Shown: positions 7,126 through 14,533, numbered from the stretch's first letter. The stretch: 19,267 bases of DNA from CAG-488 sp963625295 (GCA_963625295.1 CAVFTC010000035.1:1-19267), one strand, 5' to 3'. Numbers and translations are program-made. The notes: generated by a model not told the origin, from the sequence alone.

Positions 7126-7380
7126 ATGAGGACAAGAAAACAGGCGCTCGGCGACATGAATATTATCGGCGCTAAGGTTGAAAAGCAGAGAAAGGCAATC
7201 GGAATGAAGCAGAAGGATCTTCTTGCTCAGCTCCAGATCAGGGGAATCGACCTTAACGCATCGGGTCTTTCCAAGCTTGAGGGACAGCTCAGAGGAGTTG
7301 CCGACTACGAGCTTAAAGCGATTGCAGAGTCGCTTAATGTAAGCCTTGAATGGCTTCTCGGCTGCGAGAAAAAGAAATAA
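7126..7380 (+). CDS. Small helix-turn-helix (Xre-type) regulator
   Basis: The 84-aa protein is a single Cro/C1-type DNA-binding domain: IGAKVEKQRKAIGMKQKDLL, then the helix-turn-helix LNASGLSKLEGQLRGVADYE and the closing helix LKAIAESLNVSLEWLLG. It resembles the small stand-alone HTH proteins that are common in Clostridia and usually conserved outside phages. The ribosome binding site TAGGAGG lies 6 bases before ATG 7126. It is transcribed alone and ends in a good terminator. The hairpin at 7004-7034 and repeat B in its leader suggest control at the RNA level. The target is unknown; there is no sensor domain. Confidence 0.85.
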   Translation: MRTRKQALGDMNIIGAKVEKQRKAIGMKQKDLLAQLQIRGIDLNASGLSKLEGQLRGVADYELKAIAESLNVSLEWLLGCEKKK

Positions 7381-7386
7381 ACGATT

Positions 7387-7420
7387 AACTGCTCTGTTAA
7401 TTCAGGGCAGTTTTTTCTTT
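7387..7420 (+). terminator. Rho-independent terminator of the second xre gene
   Basis: AACTGCTCTG (7387-7396) pairs with CAGGGCAGTT (7403-7412) with one wobble around a TTAATT loop, and is followed by a T run to 7416. Confidence 0.92.
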
Positions 7421-7426
7421 ATATTA

Positions 7427-7456
7427 TTGACAAGCTGTCGGCAAATATAGTAAAAT
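7427..7456 (+). promoter_or_regulatory. Promoter of the DUF1015 gene
   Basis: TTGACA (7427-7432) and TAAAAT (7451-7456) are separated by 18 bases. The leader of about 70 bases contains a hairpin: AACGG (7478-7482) with CCGTT (7502-7506) and an inner GGGA/TCCC stem. Confidence 0.8.
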
Positions 7457-7530
7457 TACAGTGTCAAAAAAATATCAAACGGAAGGGGACTGTGTTCCCG
7501 ACCGTTATTTACAAGGAGCAGTGAAATATT

Positions 7531-8772
7531 ATGGCAGTTTTCAGACCCTTCAAGGCGATCAGACCGATCCCCGAGAGAGCTAAAGATGTTGCTGCGTTGC
7601 CGTATGATGTAATGAACAGTGACGAGGCAAGAGAAATGGTCAAGGGAAATCCCTATTCCTTTCTTCATGTTGACAAGGCTGAGGTTGATCTTGACCCGTC
7701 GATTGACCTTTATGACGAAAAAGTATATCTCAAGGCGAGGGAGAATCTTGACAAGCTTGTTGCCGACGGCGTTTGCAAGGAGGACGAAGCTCCGTGCATC
7801 TATATCTATCGCCAGATCATGAACAGCAGAAGCCAGACAGGCCTTGTGGGTTGCACCGCCATTGACGATTATATCAACAATGTTATCAAGAAGCACGAGC
7901 TTACAAGAGCCGACAAGGAGGCGGATAGAATCAACCATGTTGATTACTGCGACGCAAACACAGGCCCGATCTTTCTTACATACCGTCCCGATGAGTTCAT
8001 AAGCAAGACAGTCGAGGCTTGGAAGGAGGCTCACGCTCCGGTTTATGATTTTGTTTCCGAGGGTGTTGAAAACACGGTTTGGATTATCGACGACGCCGAT
8101 ACGGTTAAGGCCGTTACGGACAAATTCGCCCAGATCGAGTCGCTCTACATTGCCGACGGACACCACAGAGCAGCTTCCGCCGTTAAGGTCGGAAAGAAGC
8201 GCCGTGAGCAAAACCCCGAATATACAGGCGACGAGGAATTCAATTTCTTCCTTGCGGTTTTGTTCCCGACCGACGAGCTTGAAATCATGGACTACAACCG
8301 TGTAATGAAGGATCTCAACGGCAATTCGTCGGAAGAGTTTATGGCTAAGCTCGGTGAGGTCATGGATATCGAGGAATACGGCAAGGACGCTTACAAGCCT
8401 GAGAAGAAGCACACCTTCGGCATGCTGCTTGACGGCACATGGTACAAGCTCACCGCCAAGGACGGCACATTCGATGCGAACGACCCAGTTGACAGGCTCG
8501 ATGTTTCGATTCTTCAGAACAATGTTATATCGCCAATCTTCGGCATTGACGATCCCCGTACCGACAAGAGAATTGATTTTATCGGTGGTATCAGAGGACT
8601 CGGCGAGCTGGAGAGAAGGGTCAATAGCGACATGAAGATTGCATTCTCAATGTTCCCGACCACGCTCGACGACCTTATGGACATTGCGGATGCAGACAAG
8701 ATCATGCCTCCGAAATCCACCTGGTTTGAGCCGAAGCTCATGAGCGGACTGTTCATTCACAAGCTTTCATAA
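7531..8772 (+). CDS. DUF1015 family protein
   Basis: The 413-aa protein matches the DUF1015 family by its opening (VFRPFKAIRPIPERAKDVAA then LPYDVMNSDEAR) and the central motif YIADGHHRAASA (D209, H211, H212, R213). The GHHR motif resembles the active-site loop of ParB/sulfiredoxin-fold proteins, some of which are small-molecule kinases such as the free-serine kinase SerK; any kinase role here is inference. In many Clostridia DUF1015 genes sit next to serC/serA (serine synthesis). Here no such neighbour is present and the gene has its own promoter and terminator. It has no signal peptide or membrane segment, so it is cytoplasmic. The start ATG 7531 follows AAGGAG at 7513-7518, a little far at about 12 bases. 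The biochemical function is not established. Confidence 0.85.
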   Translation: MAVFRPFKAIRPIPERAKDVAALPYDVMNSDEAREMVKGNPYSFLHVDKAEVDLDPSIDLYDEKVYLKARENLDKLVADGVCKEDEAPCIYIYRQIMNSRSQTGLVGCTAIDDYINNVIKKHELTRADKEADRINHVDYCDANTGPIFLTYRPDEFISKTVEAWKEAHAPVYDFVSEGVENTVWIIDDADTVKAVTDKFAQIESLYIADGHHRAASAVKVGKKRREQNPEYTGDEEFNFFLAVLFPTDELEIMDYNRVMKDLNGNSSEEFMAKLGEVMDIEEYGKDAYKPEKKHTFGMLLDGTWYKLTAKDGTFDANDPVDRLDVSILQNNVISPIFGIDDPRTDKRIDFIGGIRGLGELERRVNSDMKIAFSMFPTTLDDLMDIADADKIMPPKSTWFEPKLMSGLFIHKLS

Positions 8773-8774
8773 AA

Positions 8775-8800
8775 GGCAACACCGCACAAATTGAGGCGTA
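8775..8800 (-). repeat. Degenerate palindromic repeat, copy C
   Basis: GGCAACACCGCACA (8775-8788) followed by AATTGAGG is the reverse complement of the right half of copy A. The other arm has decayed (CGTACTCC), so it no longer folds well. It lies directly after the DUF1015 stop. Confidence 0.65.
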
Positions 8801-8813
8801 CTCCTTAAATTTT

Positions 8814-8844
8814 CTCCCTTTGTTTCGGCAGAGGGAGTTTTTTT
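8814..8844 (+). terminator. Rho-independent terminator of the DUF1015 gene
   Basis: CTCCCTTTG (8814-8822) pairs with CAGAGGGAG (8829-8837) with one wobble around TTTCGG, followed by seven Ts. Confidence 0.93.
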
Positions 8845-8849
8845 GTATA

Positions 8850-8878
8850 TTGCGTGCCGTATCCTTCAGTGGTATAAT
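8850..8878 (+). promoter_or_regulatory. Promoter of the hydrolase-HD operon
   Basis: A TGGTATAAT extended -10 (TATAAT at 8873-8878) has a weak -35 TTGCGT at 8850-8855 with 17-base spacing. The leader of about 50 bases contains the small inverted repeat CCGctatCGG (8901-8910). Confidence 0.75.
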
Positions 8879-8935
8879 GACCGTATATTATGAAAGAGAG
8901 CCGCTATCGGCGGCGATTAAATAGGAGAGGTGTTT

Positions 8936-10849
8936 ATGAAAAAAATTACGGCGGTTATTCTTAGCCTTATCATTGCTTTGACCCTGAGCGTGCAAACGAT
9001 TGCCGTTGAGGTTGAGCGTGACGAATTTTACCCGATAATAATCGTGCCGGGCTATTCCTCGTCGGGGCTTTACATGAACAATGAGGACGGCACCAAGACC
9101 CATGTTTGGGGCATTGATACAAATCTGATTTTAAAAAGGGTGCTTGCCCGTTCGATTGATCTTGCCAAGGGCGTCGGCGAGCTGACGAAGGGCAATGCGA
9201 AATATATTGCGGACACCGTCGGCGGTGAGTTTGCCGAAATGTTTGAGCATATGCGTTGCAATCCGGACGGCTCAAGCGTCTATGATGTGCACACCTACAC
9301 CTCGACTGCTGCGGACTCAAGCAACACATATCTGCTTGCGAACGAGGACGGCAAGTATATGTACGAGCAGGAAATCATGGGCATGTACGGCAGCTATATC
9401 GGCGAGGATTGGAACGATTACATTTTCAATTTCAGCACCGATTTCAGAATGAATGCTGAAAATTGCGCCGCAGACCTTGATAAATATATCGACAGCGTGC
9501 TTGAATACACCGGTGCGGAAAAGGTAAATCTTTATTGCGTCAGCCACGGCGGACAGATCGGAGCGACATTTCTCAACCTCTACGGCGAAAAGAAGGCCGA
9601 AAAGCTCAACAATGTTTTGCTGACCGTTCCCGCAATCGGCGGATCTCCGGTTGCCTACGGATTTTTTACCGGTGACATAAGCTTTGACGAGGAGGATCTT
9701 CTTTATTTCATCGAAAACGGAATGATGTTTGAGAATGACTATCACTGGCTTTTGGCAAATGAAAATCTGGATTTTCTCGATGAAATTTTGGAATACTTTC
9801 TTCCCTATGCCCGTCATGTGATGGAATATTGGGGCAGTATGTGGGATTTTGTTCCCGCCGAGGAATATGACAAGGTCAGAAACAGCTATCTTGACAGCGG
9901 TGCGTCCGCCGAGCTTATAAAAAAGACGGACAGATTTCATAAAGAAATATATCCGAGCATGACTCAAAGGCTTCGTGCGTGTGTTGACGCAGGAATAAAT
10001 GTGTACATAATCGCCGGTATGGGCAACAGGGATATTATCGGCTATAAGACGACCGGCGACGCTATAATTTCCACCGCTTCCTCAACCGGGGCGACCTGTG
10101 CGCCATACGGCAAAAGATTCAACAACGGCTACCGGACGCTTAACACCGTTTGTGACAATGATTCGCATAACCATCTTTCACCGTCAATGGAGGTTGACGC
10201 TTCGACGGCCTATTTGCCGGAATACACATGGTTTGTTGACGGCTTTTATCACGGAATGACGATAAAGAGCGACTATAATACGGAGCTTATCACTGCACTT
10301 ATGTATAATGACGAGCGTGCGGATATTTACACTTATTCCGAATTTCCGCAGTTCCATGCCGACACGAACCGTTGTCAGGCCGTTTTTGCGAAATTTAACA
10401 GCAGCGTTGAGGGCTACGCTTCAGACGGCGACAACGCCTTGATAATTGAAAATTGCTCGAAGAAATACGATATGCGAATAGTATCAGTTTCCTGCAACGG
10501 AGCGGATATAAAATTTGACCAAAGCTTTATGAAAGAAATTCCCGTCGGCGGAAAAATCGAAATTCCGTTTACCGGAGATTTCCCGAAAACCTCGGGTGTT
10601 AAAACGCAAGTGACGGTCAATTATATTCAGCTCGGCGCAGTGACGCCCGTCGGTTCAAGGACATTCGATTTCACGGTAACCAACGGCGATAGGGCTGAAT
10701 TTGACAGTGAAAATCCGATCGTCAATACCGACCTGCCGCAGGACAGATTGCTTGAGACAATTGTTGGTTTTATTCCGTCTCTCGGCTTGCAAAAGCTGGT
10801 TTGCATGGTGTATAATGCCATTAAAGCAATGCTTATCAATATTTTTTAA
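8936..10849 (+). CDS. Secreted LCAT-like alpha/beta hydrolase
   Basis: The 637-aa protein starts with a signal peptide (MKK, then a hydrophobic core, likely cleaved after TIA near residue 23). The mature part opens with YPIIIVPGYSSSGLY, the oxyanion region of lecithin:cholesterol acyltransferase-like and lipase-like hydrolases. A nucleophile elbow follows at LYCVSHGGQIGATFL with S203. The first glycine of the normal GxSxG is a cysteine (C-V-S-H-G), an unusual variant. Candidate acid and histidine residues lie late in the domain (around WFVDGFYHGM). The last 150 residues look like a beta-rich accessory domain ending in a hydrophobic tail (LQKLVCMVYNAIKAMLINIF) that might touch the membrane. 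The substrate is unknown: an ester or lipid outside the cell is likely. ATG 8936 follows AGGAGAGG (8923-8930). It is 13 bases upstream of the HD gene, in one operon. Confidence 0.75.
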   Translation: MKKITAVILSLIIALTLSVQTIAVEVERDEFYPIIIVPGYSSSGLYMNNEDGTKTHVWGIDTNLILKRVLARSIDLAKGVGELTKGNAKYIADTVGGEFAEMFEHMRCNPDGSSVYDVHTYTSTAADSSNTYLLANEDGKYMYEQEIMGMYGSYIGEDWNDYIFNFSTDFRMNAENCAADLDKYIDSVLEYTGAEKVNLYCVSHGGQIGATFLNLYGEKKAEKLNNVLLTVPAIGGSPVAYGFFTGDISFDEEDLLYFIENGMMFENDYHWLLANENLDFLDEILEYFLPYARHVMEYWGSMWDFVPAEEYDKVRNSYLDSGASAELIKKTDRFHKEIYPSMTQRLRACVDAGINVYIIAGMGNRDIIGYKTTGDAIISTASSTGATCAPYGKRFNNGYRTLNTVCDNDSHNHLSPSMEVDASTAYLPEYTWFVDGFYHGMTIKSDYNTELITALMYNDERADIYTYSEFPQFHADTNRCQAVFAKFNSSVEGYASDGDNALIIENCSKKYDMRIVSVSCNGADIKFDQSFMKEIPVGGKIEIPFTGDFPKTSGVKTQVTVNYIQLGAVTPVGSRTFDFTVTNGDRAEFDSENPIVNTDLPQDRLLETIVGFIPSLGLQKLVCMVYNAIKAMLINIF

Positions 10850-10862
10850 GAGGTGTCAGCAC

Positions 10863-11447
10863 ATGAAAAGCAATATCACAAGGGATGAGGCTTTTGAGCT
10901 ACTGAAAAAATATAACAGCGAAAGATTTCATATTCAGCATGGTTTGACCGTTGAGGGTGTTATGAGATGGTTTGCAAACGATCTCGGCTATGGCGAGGAT
11001 GCGGATTTTTGGGGCATAGTCGGCTTGCTTCACGACATAGATTTTGAGCAGTATCCCGAAGCGCATTGCATTAAAGCCCCCGAGCTTCTCAGGGAGGCGG
11101 GCGTCGGCGAGGATATGATTCATGCGATATGCTCGCACGGCTATGACTTGACGGTTGATGTCAAGCCCGAGCATGAGATGGAAAAGGTGCTCTATGCGAC
11201 GGACGAGCTGACCGGACTTATCGGTGCGGCTGCAATCATGCGTCCCTCAAGGAGCGTTGCGGATATGGAGGTTAAAAGCCTCAAGAAAAAATATAAGGAC
11301 AAAAAATTCGCCGCAGGCTGCTCCCGTGATGTTATCGAAAAGGGAGCGGAGATGCTCGGCTGGGATTTGCAGACGCTTTGGGAAAAAACTCTTGAAGCCA
11401 TGCGCTCCTGCGAGAGCGATATCGCCAAGACGATGGAAAATATATAA
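10863..11447 (+). CDS. HD-domain (metal-dependent phosphohydrolase-like) protein
   Basis: The 194-aa protein carries the HD signature in order: H26 (HIQHGLTVEGVM), H57-D58 (GLLHDIDFEQYP), H87 and H92 (IHAICSHGYD) and D114 (LYATDELTGLI). These are the metal ligands of the HDIG/YqeK-like type, so it probably hydrolyses a phosphate ester or nucleotide. It is cytoplasmic, without signal or membrane segments. The ATG at 10863 follows AGAGGTG by about 8 bases. It lies 13 bases after the secreted hydrolase, so both share the promoter at 8850; the functional link between them is not obvious. A terminator follows at 11480. The exact substrate cannot be deduced from the sequence. Confidence 0.85.
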   Translation: MKSNITRDEAFELLKKYNSERFHIQHGLTVEGVMRWFANDLGYGEDADFWGIVGLLHDIDFEQYPEAHCIKAPELLREAGVGEDMIHAICSHGYDLTVDVKPEHEMEKVLYATDELTGLIGAAAIMRPSRSVADMEVKSLKKKYKDKKFAAGCSRDVIEKGAEMLGWDLQTLWEKTLEAMRSCESDIAKTMENI

Positions 11448-11479
11448 GGCAAAAAATCAAATAATTGAATAATCAAATT

Positions 11480-11510
11480 TCGGTACATCTTCGGGTGTGC
11501 CGATTTTTTT
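11480..11510 (+). terminator. Rho-independent terminator after the HD gene
   Basis: TCGGTACA (11480-11487) pairs with TGTGCCGA (11496-11503) with one wobble around an 8-base loop and is followed by seven Ts. It separates the hydrolase-HD operon from the downstream regulator operon. Confidence 0.9.
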
Positions 11511-11535
11511 GCCGAAAAAGGCAGCCGTTGGGCGG

Positions 11536-11570
11536 AAAATTTCAGGAAAATTCAGAAAATTTCCGATTTT
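11536..11570. promoter_or_regulatory. Phased A/T tracts upstream of the regulator operon
   Basis: AAAA tracts begin at 11536, 11547 and 11556 and a TTTT tract ends at 11570, roughly one helical turn apart, within near-repeats of AAAATTCAG. Such phasing bends DNA and often lies upstream of promoters. A -10-like TATTAT/TATAAA is at 11593-11601, but I find no good -35. A small GNRA-type hairpin (CGGTT-GCGA-AACCG) lies just after it at about 11606-11619. Confidence 0.35.
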
Positions 11571-11648
11571 CGCCGCAAAGCCTTTTAAGAGTTATTATAA
11601 ATGCGTCGGTTGCGAAACCGAGAAAAATAAATCTTCAGGAGGTTAATA

Positions 11649-12297
11649 ATGAAAACTTTTTCCGAAAATGTTTTGTCTGTCGATGAGGCAAAAACGGCTC
11701 TGCGATGTATGCGGCTCGGAGATCTTTCCGAGGAGGAGGCGCTGGATTGTCTTGACGACCTTGTGCTCAGACTCCGCAATGTGACGATGGCAGGCATCGT
11801 TGAAGAAATAATCGAGAACGAGCTGACCCCAATGCAGACGAAGGTGATGAAGCTGTTCCTTTATGACGGCATGGGCGTTGCGGAAATCGGACGGGCAATC
11901 GGTCTGTCACAGGCGGCGGTTTCAAAGCTTGTTCTTAGGGCGAATAAAACGATAGAGCGGCTCATGACTCCACTGATCAAGTATCAGAGCGATATTGCCG
12001 ATGCGGAATTCATTCCGATAAAGCTCGACAGATTAAAGGAGATTTGCGCCGCAAGAAATGCGAGCACCTCTCTTTTCTGCGAGGCACTCAGGAATTTGCG
12101 TGTCGCCTACGATNNNNNNNNNNACGAAGCAGATGGCTTCAAGCTTAAAAATCAGCGAGTGGGAGCTTGCCTCGATAGAAAAAGGAAACAGGCTCATTTC
12201 GGCAAGCCTGGCAATGAGATATTCCGTACTCTTCAATGTTGAGATCGTTATGAAATTCAAAAACGGGAGGGGCTTCTACTCGTGCGAAAGAGCTTAG
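11649..12297 (+). CDS. Two-HTH regulator: sigma-region-4-like plus Xre-like (contains N run)
   Basis: The start ATG 11649 has a strong AGGAGG site. Residues 59-105 (LTPMQTKVMKLFLYDGMGVA, EIGRAIGLSQAAVSKLVLRA) look like the region 4 helix-turn-helix of sigma-70 factors or LuxR/phage late activators; region 2 is absent, so it is a sigma-like activator rather than a full sigma factor. After the 10-N gap the same protein resumes with TKQMASSLKISEWELASIEK and GNRLISASLAMRYSVLFNV, an Xre-type helix-turn-helix. The left frame ends on a codon boundary at 12113 and the right frame begins on one at 12124, so the real insert should be a multiple of three (perhaps two codons) and the 10 Ns are a placeholder. 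It overlaps the next gene by 16 bases. It is likely the regulator of its own operon. Its family is not known to me. Confidence 0.7.
12114..12123. other. Assembly gap (10 N) inside the regulator gene
   Basis: Unlike the mcsB gap, the two flanks (…ctacgat and acgaagc…) do not share an exact overlap; acgat and acgaa differ by one base. The true missing length is unknown, though protein continuity suggests a few bases only. Confidence 0.85.
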
Positions 12298-12524
12298 AGG
12301 AGCTTGGAAAGGAATATTTGGAATCAGCAAAGCTGATCGAAGCGCTGATAATAAAATACAGGAAAATTCTAAAGGAAGCGTACAGCTCCGGGAACTACCT
12401 GAAAACCTATGACACCAAGCGCAAGCTGACGATTTTTTACGATCAAAAGCGTGAGCTGACGGCAATCGCAAACAAGCTTATAAATTACTATAACAAGGAG
12501 GAAGATTCTAATGAACTACATTAA
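12282..12524 (+). CDS. Small helical protein of unknown function
   Basis: This 80-aa protein starts at GTG 12282, preceded by GGGAGGGG at 12265-12272 and overlapping the regulator by 16 bases. It is strongly charged and looks like two or three amphipathic helices (SLEELGKEYLESAKLIEALI and TYDTKRKLTIFYDQKRELTA), with leucine/isoleucine spacing of coiled-coil type. It has no cysteine, no signal peptide and no membrane segment. Its last 14 bases overlap the next gene, so all three are translationally coupled. The size and composition are like small phage proteins found beside late-gene activators, but I recognise no family. It could be a chaperone, structural partner or anti-activator of its neighbours. 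Confidence 0.7.
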   Translation: MRKSLEELGKEYLESAKLIEALIIKYRKILKEAYSSGNYLKTYDTKRKLTIFYDQKRELTAIANKLINYYNKEEDSNELH

Positions 12525-14478
12525 AATGTCGGTTGAAGGCAACAGGCTGAGTATAACCGAGGATTGCAGAACCACGAGCGGCAGCGTGAACTATGACGGC
12601 TGCAAATTCACTTTTGACAGCGGCTGGGAGGATTTCACCAAAACGGCGGTTTTCTCGATCGGAGGAGCAGAAAACTACCGTGTCGCAATTGAAAACGACG
12701 AATGCACGATCCCTTCGCCGTGCATCGAGAGGGAGGGAATATTGAGAATCGGCGTTTTCGGCATAAGCGAGAACGACATAATAATAGCCACCAATTCCGT
12801 TGCTCACCGCATTGAGGAGGGCATAGAAACGATGGGCGAATGGGTCGAGGAGAACACCGAGCTTGTCATAAACGCCGTCAGGGAGCTGAAGCGTTCGGCT
12901 GAGGAATATTCAAAGAAGCTTTCAATGAGAGTCAGCGAGGAGATCGAACGGCTCAAGACGGACAGTGGCAGGGGAGAGGAGCTTTCGATGCAGCCCGATT
13001 GGTACATTCCCGATGAATTTACGGACAGCGAAGCCGTTTCGCAGCTTTCAAAAAGCGGAACGGAATACGAAAAGTTCCTTGAATTTCGCTTGAATTCGCT
13101 CTTGAACGATTTTCCCGAGTATGTCACAAGGGAGACGATAGGCACGGACGCAAGCGGAGATTACGAGATGTATGCCTATTCGTTTGCTCCCGCAAAATAC
13201 GAAAAAACGGTTTTCATCGCAACCTGTCTGCACGGCTCGGATAAATGCGCTCTGATTTCGCTTTCGCATTTTCTAGACTGTCTTTGCCGCAATTACCAAG
13301 GGGACAAAACGCTCAGAACGATACATAGCAATGTGAAGCTCTGCGTTATTCCTGCGGTCAATCCCTATGCGATAAAATCGAATTCGACCTATAACAAAAA
13401 CGGAATAAACCTCGCATATAATTTTCCGTATCACTGGGATATTTGCACTCGCTATAAAAAAGGAGATTCCGCCGCAGACCAAAAGGAAACGCAGAATGTT
13501 ATCGAATATCTCAAAACGCTTGCAGGCGATAAGCTTTGCGCTGCGCTGGAGCTTCACACGAACAATCTGACCTATGCCGGACGGACGATTTATTACACAA
13601 GGCATCACGCAAGCTGCGCAACTGCGCTTGCCGATCTTGTTAATAATTTTAACTATGACTCCTCATATTCGGATTATGCCGACAAGGCTATTCTTGCTGC
13701 GTCAAACAATGCGTATCTTTCCGACTACATTGCCGACGAATACGGCGTGAATTCATGTCAGCTGGTTTGGACAACCAATGTTTACGGGGGCGCATACACA
13801 AACTATTGCATAACAAAATACACGGAGTTTATCGGCAACACGATCAGGGTTATGGCTGCCAACAGCCGCTTTATCCCAAAGAGAACACCGCAGCCGTTCA
13901 TAAAGCATATTTCGTGGAAAAGCAGCGGAGCAAGTGATGTTTTTACGGTCAATTCTACCTCGTCGCTTGAAAAAATGCCGATCTCCTCGTTTAAGCTCGG
14001 ACTTGACGCACCGTACAATGTTTCGCTGCACGGCTATGTTCGTGCGGAGCTTTCTCAGAGCTGTACGGTGAAAATAAACCCGGTGCTTTATCAGGTCAAT
14101 TCCGGTGAGCTGGATTTTGAAGCAAGGAGAGACGCCGCTGAATTTACTCAGGAGCTTGAGCTGACAGCAGGAACGCATATCATTCCGGTTTCGAGTGTTT
14201 TGCAGGCTTTTTATAACTGCTACAATTTTTCCGATGACTGCAAATACAGCGAGGAAGTATTTTTTACCCTTATGCTCAGCGCATCTGCTGCCGGCAAGGC
14301 GAAGGTGACCGCATTCGCCGTTACGCTTGAGGCAGCTCCGAGCGACATTGCCGAGCCTGTTGAGATTTCATCTCCGATCGGCCTTTGCACCGACTATTCC
14401 GCCGATGACATTCCGACGCAGAAGATAAGCTATCCTCTCGGAGCTTTCTCGGAATACGATCCGTTTTTCAATAACTGA
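12511..14478 (+). CDS. Phage-baseplate-like N-terminus fused to M14-like peptidase domain
   Basis: The 655-aa protein has no signal peptide. Residues 1-100 (GSVNYDGCKFTFDSGWEDFT then KTAVF, CTIPSPCIEREGILRIGVFG) match the style of N-terminal modules of Firmicutes phage baseplate/tail-fibre proteins. Residues about 105-155 form a coiled coil. Residues about 165-440 look like an M14-type metallopeptidase or DUF2817 domain: CLHGSDK (H241, D244) as zinc site, VNPYAIKSNSTYNKNGINLA then NFP (N284-P306), and LELHTNN with the third ligand H349. The classical HxxE has Asp for Glu, and I cannot find a convincing catalytic Glu near SCQLVWTTNV. The C-terminal 200 residues look beta-rich. AAGGAGG at 12495-12501 precedes the ATG. 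No other tail gene is nearby. It may digest or bind a cell-surface peptide; the function is inferred only from the fold. Confidence 0.7.
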   Translation: MNYIKMSVEGNRLSITEDCRTTSGSVNYDGCKFTFDSGWEDFTKTAVFSIGGAENYRVAIENDECTIPSPCIEREGILRIGVFGISENDIIIATNSVAHRIEEGIETMGEWVEENTELVINAVRELKRSAEEYSKKLSMRVSEEIERLKTDSGRGEELSMQPDWYIPDEFTDSEAVSQLSKSGTEYEKFLEFRLNSLLNDFPEYVTRETIGTDASGDYEMYAYSFAPAKYEKTVFIATCLHGSDKCALISLSHFLDCLCRNYQGDKTLRTIHSNVKLCVIPAVNPYAIKSNSTYNKNGINLAYNFPYHWDICTRYKKGDSAADQKETQNVIEYLKTLAGDKLCAALELHTNNLTYAGRTIYYTRHHASCATALADLVNNFNYDSSYSDYADKAILAASNNAYLSDYIADEYGVNSCQLVWTTNVYGGAYTNYCITKYTEFIGNTIRVMAANSRFIPKRTPQPFIKHISWKSSGASDVFTVNSTSSLEKMPISSFKLGLDAPYNVSLHGYVRAELSQSCTVKINPVLYQVNSGELDFEARRDAAEFTQELELTAGTHIIPVSSVLQAFYNCYNFSDDCKYSEEVFFTLMLSASAAGKAKVTAFAVTLEAAPSDIAEPVEISSPIGLCTDYSADDIPTQKISYPLGAFSEYDPFFNN

Positions 14479-14492
14479 TTTAAAAGAGTTAA

Positions 14493-14533
14493 GGCAATGC
14501 CACACACACCAAAAATTGTGCGGCATTGCCTTT
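14493..14533. repeat. Palindromic repeat, copy D, acting as a convergent terminator
   Basis: GGCAATGCCACACA (14493-14506) and TGTGCGGCATTGCC (14517-14530) form a 14-position stem with one mismatch around a 10-base loop; AA precedes and TTT follows. It lies between the stops of the convergent genes at 14478 and 14536 and is the only apparent terminator for both. It is the longest pairing of the repeat family: compensating changes (GCC/GGC in place of ACC/GGT) keep the stem. Confidence 0.8.

Noticed and set aside
7456..8412. 318-codon minus-strand open frame over the DUF1015 gene
   Set aside because: Antisense shadow with no start signal; the plus strand carries the promoter, terminator and family motifs.
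11649..14478. Complete prophage
   Set aside because: No integrase, terminase, capsid, tail or lysis genes and no att-like repeats were seen; flanking genes are chromosomal.
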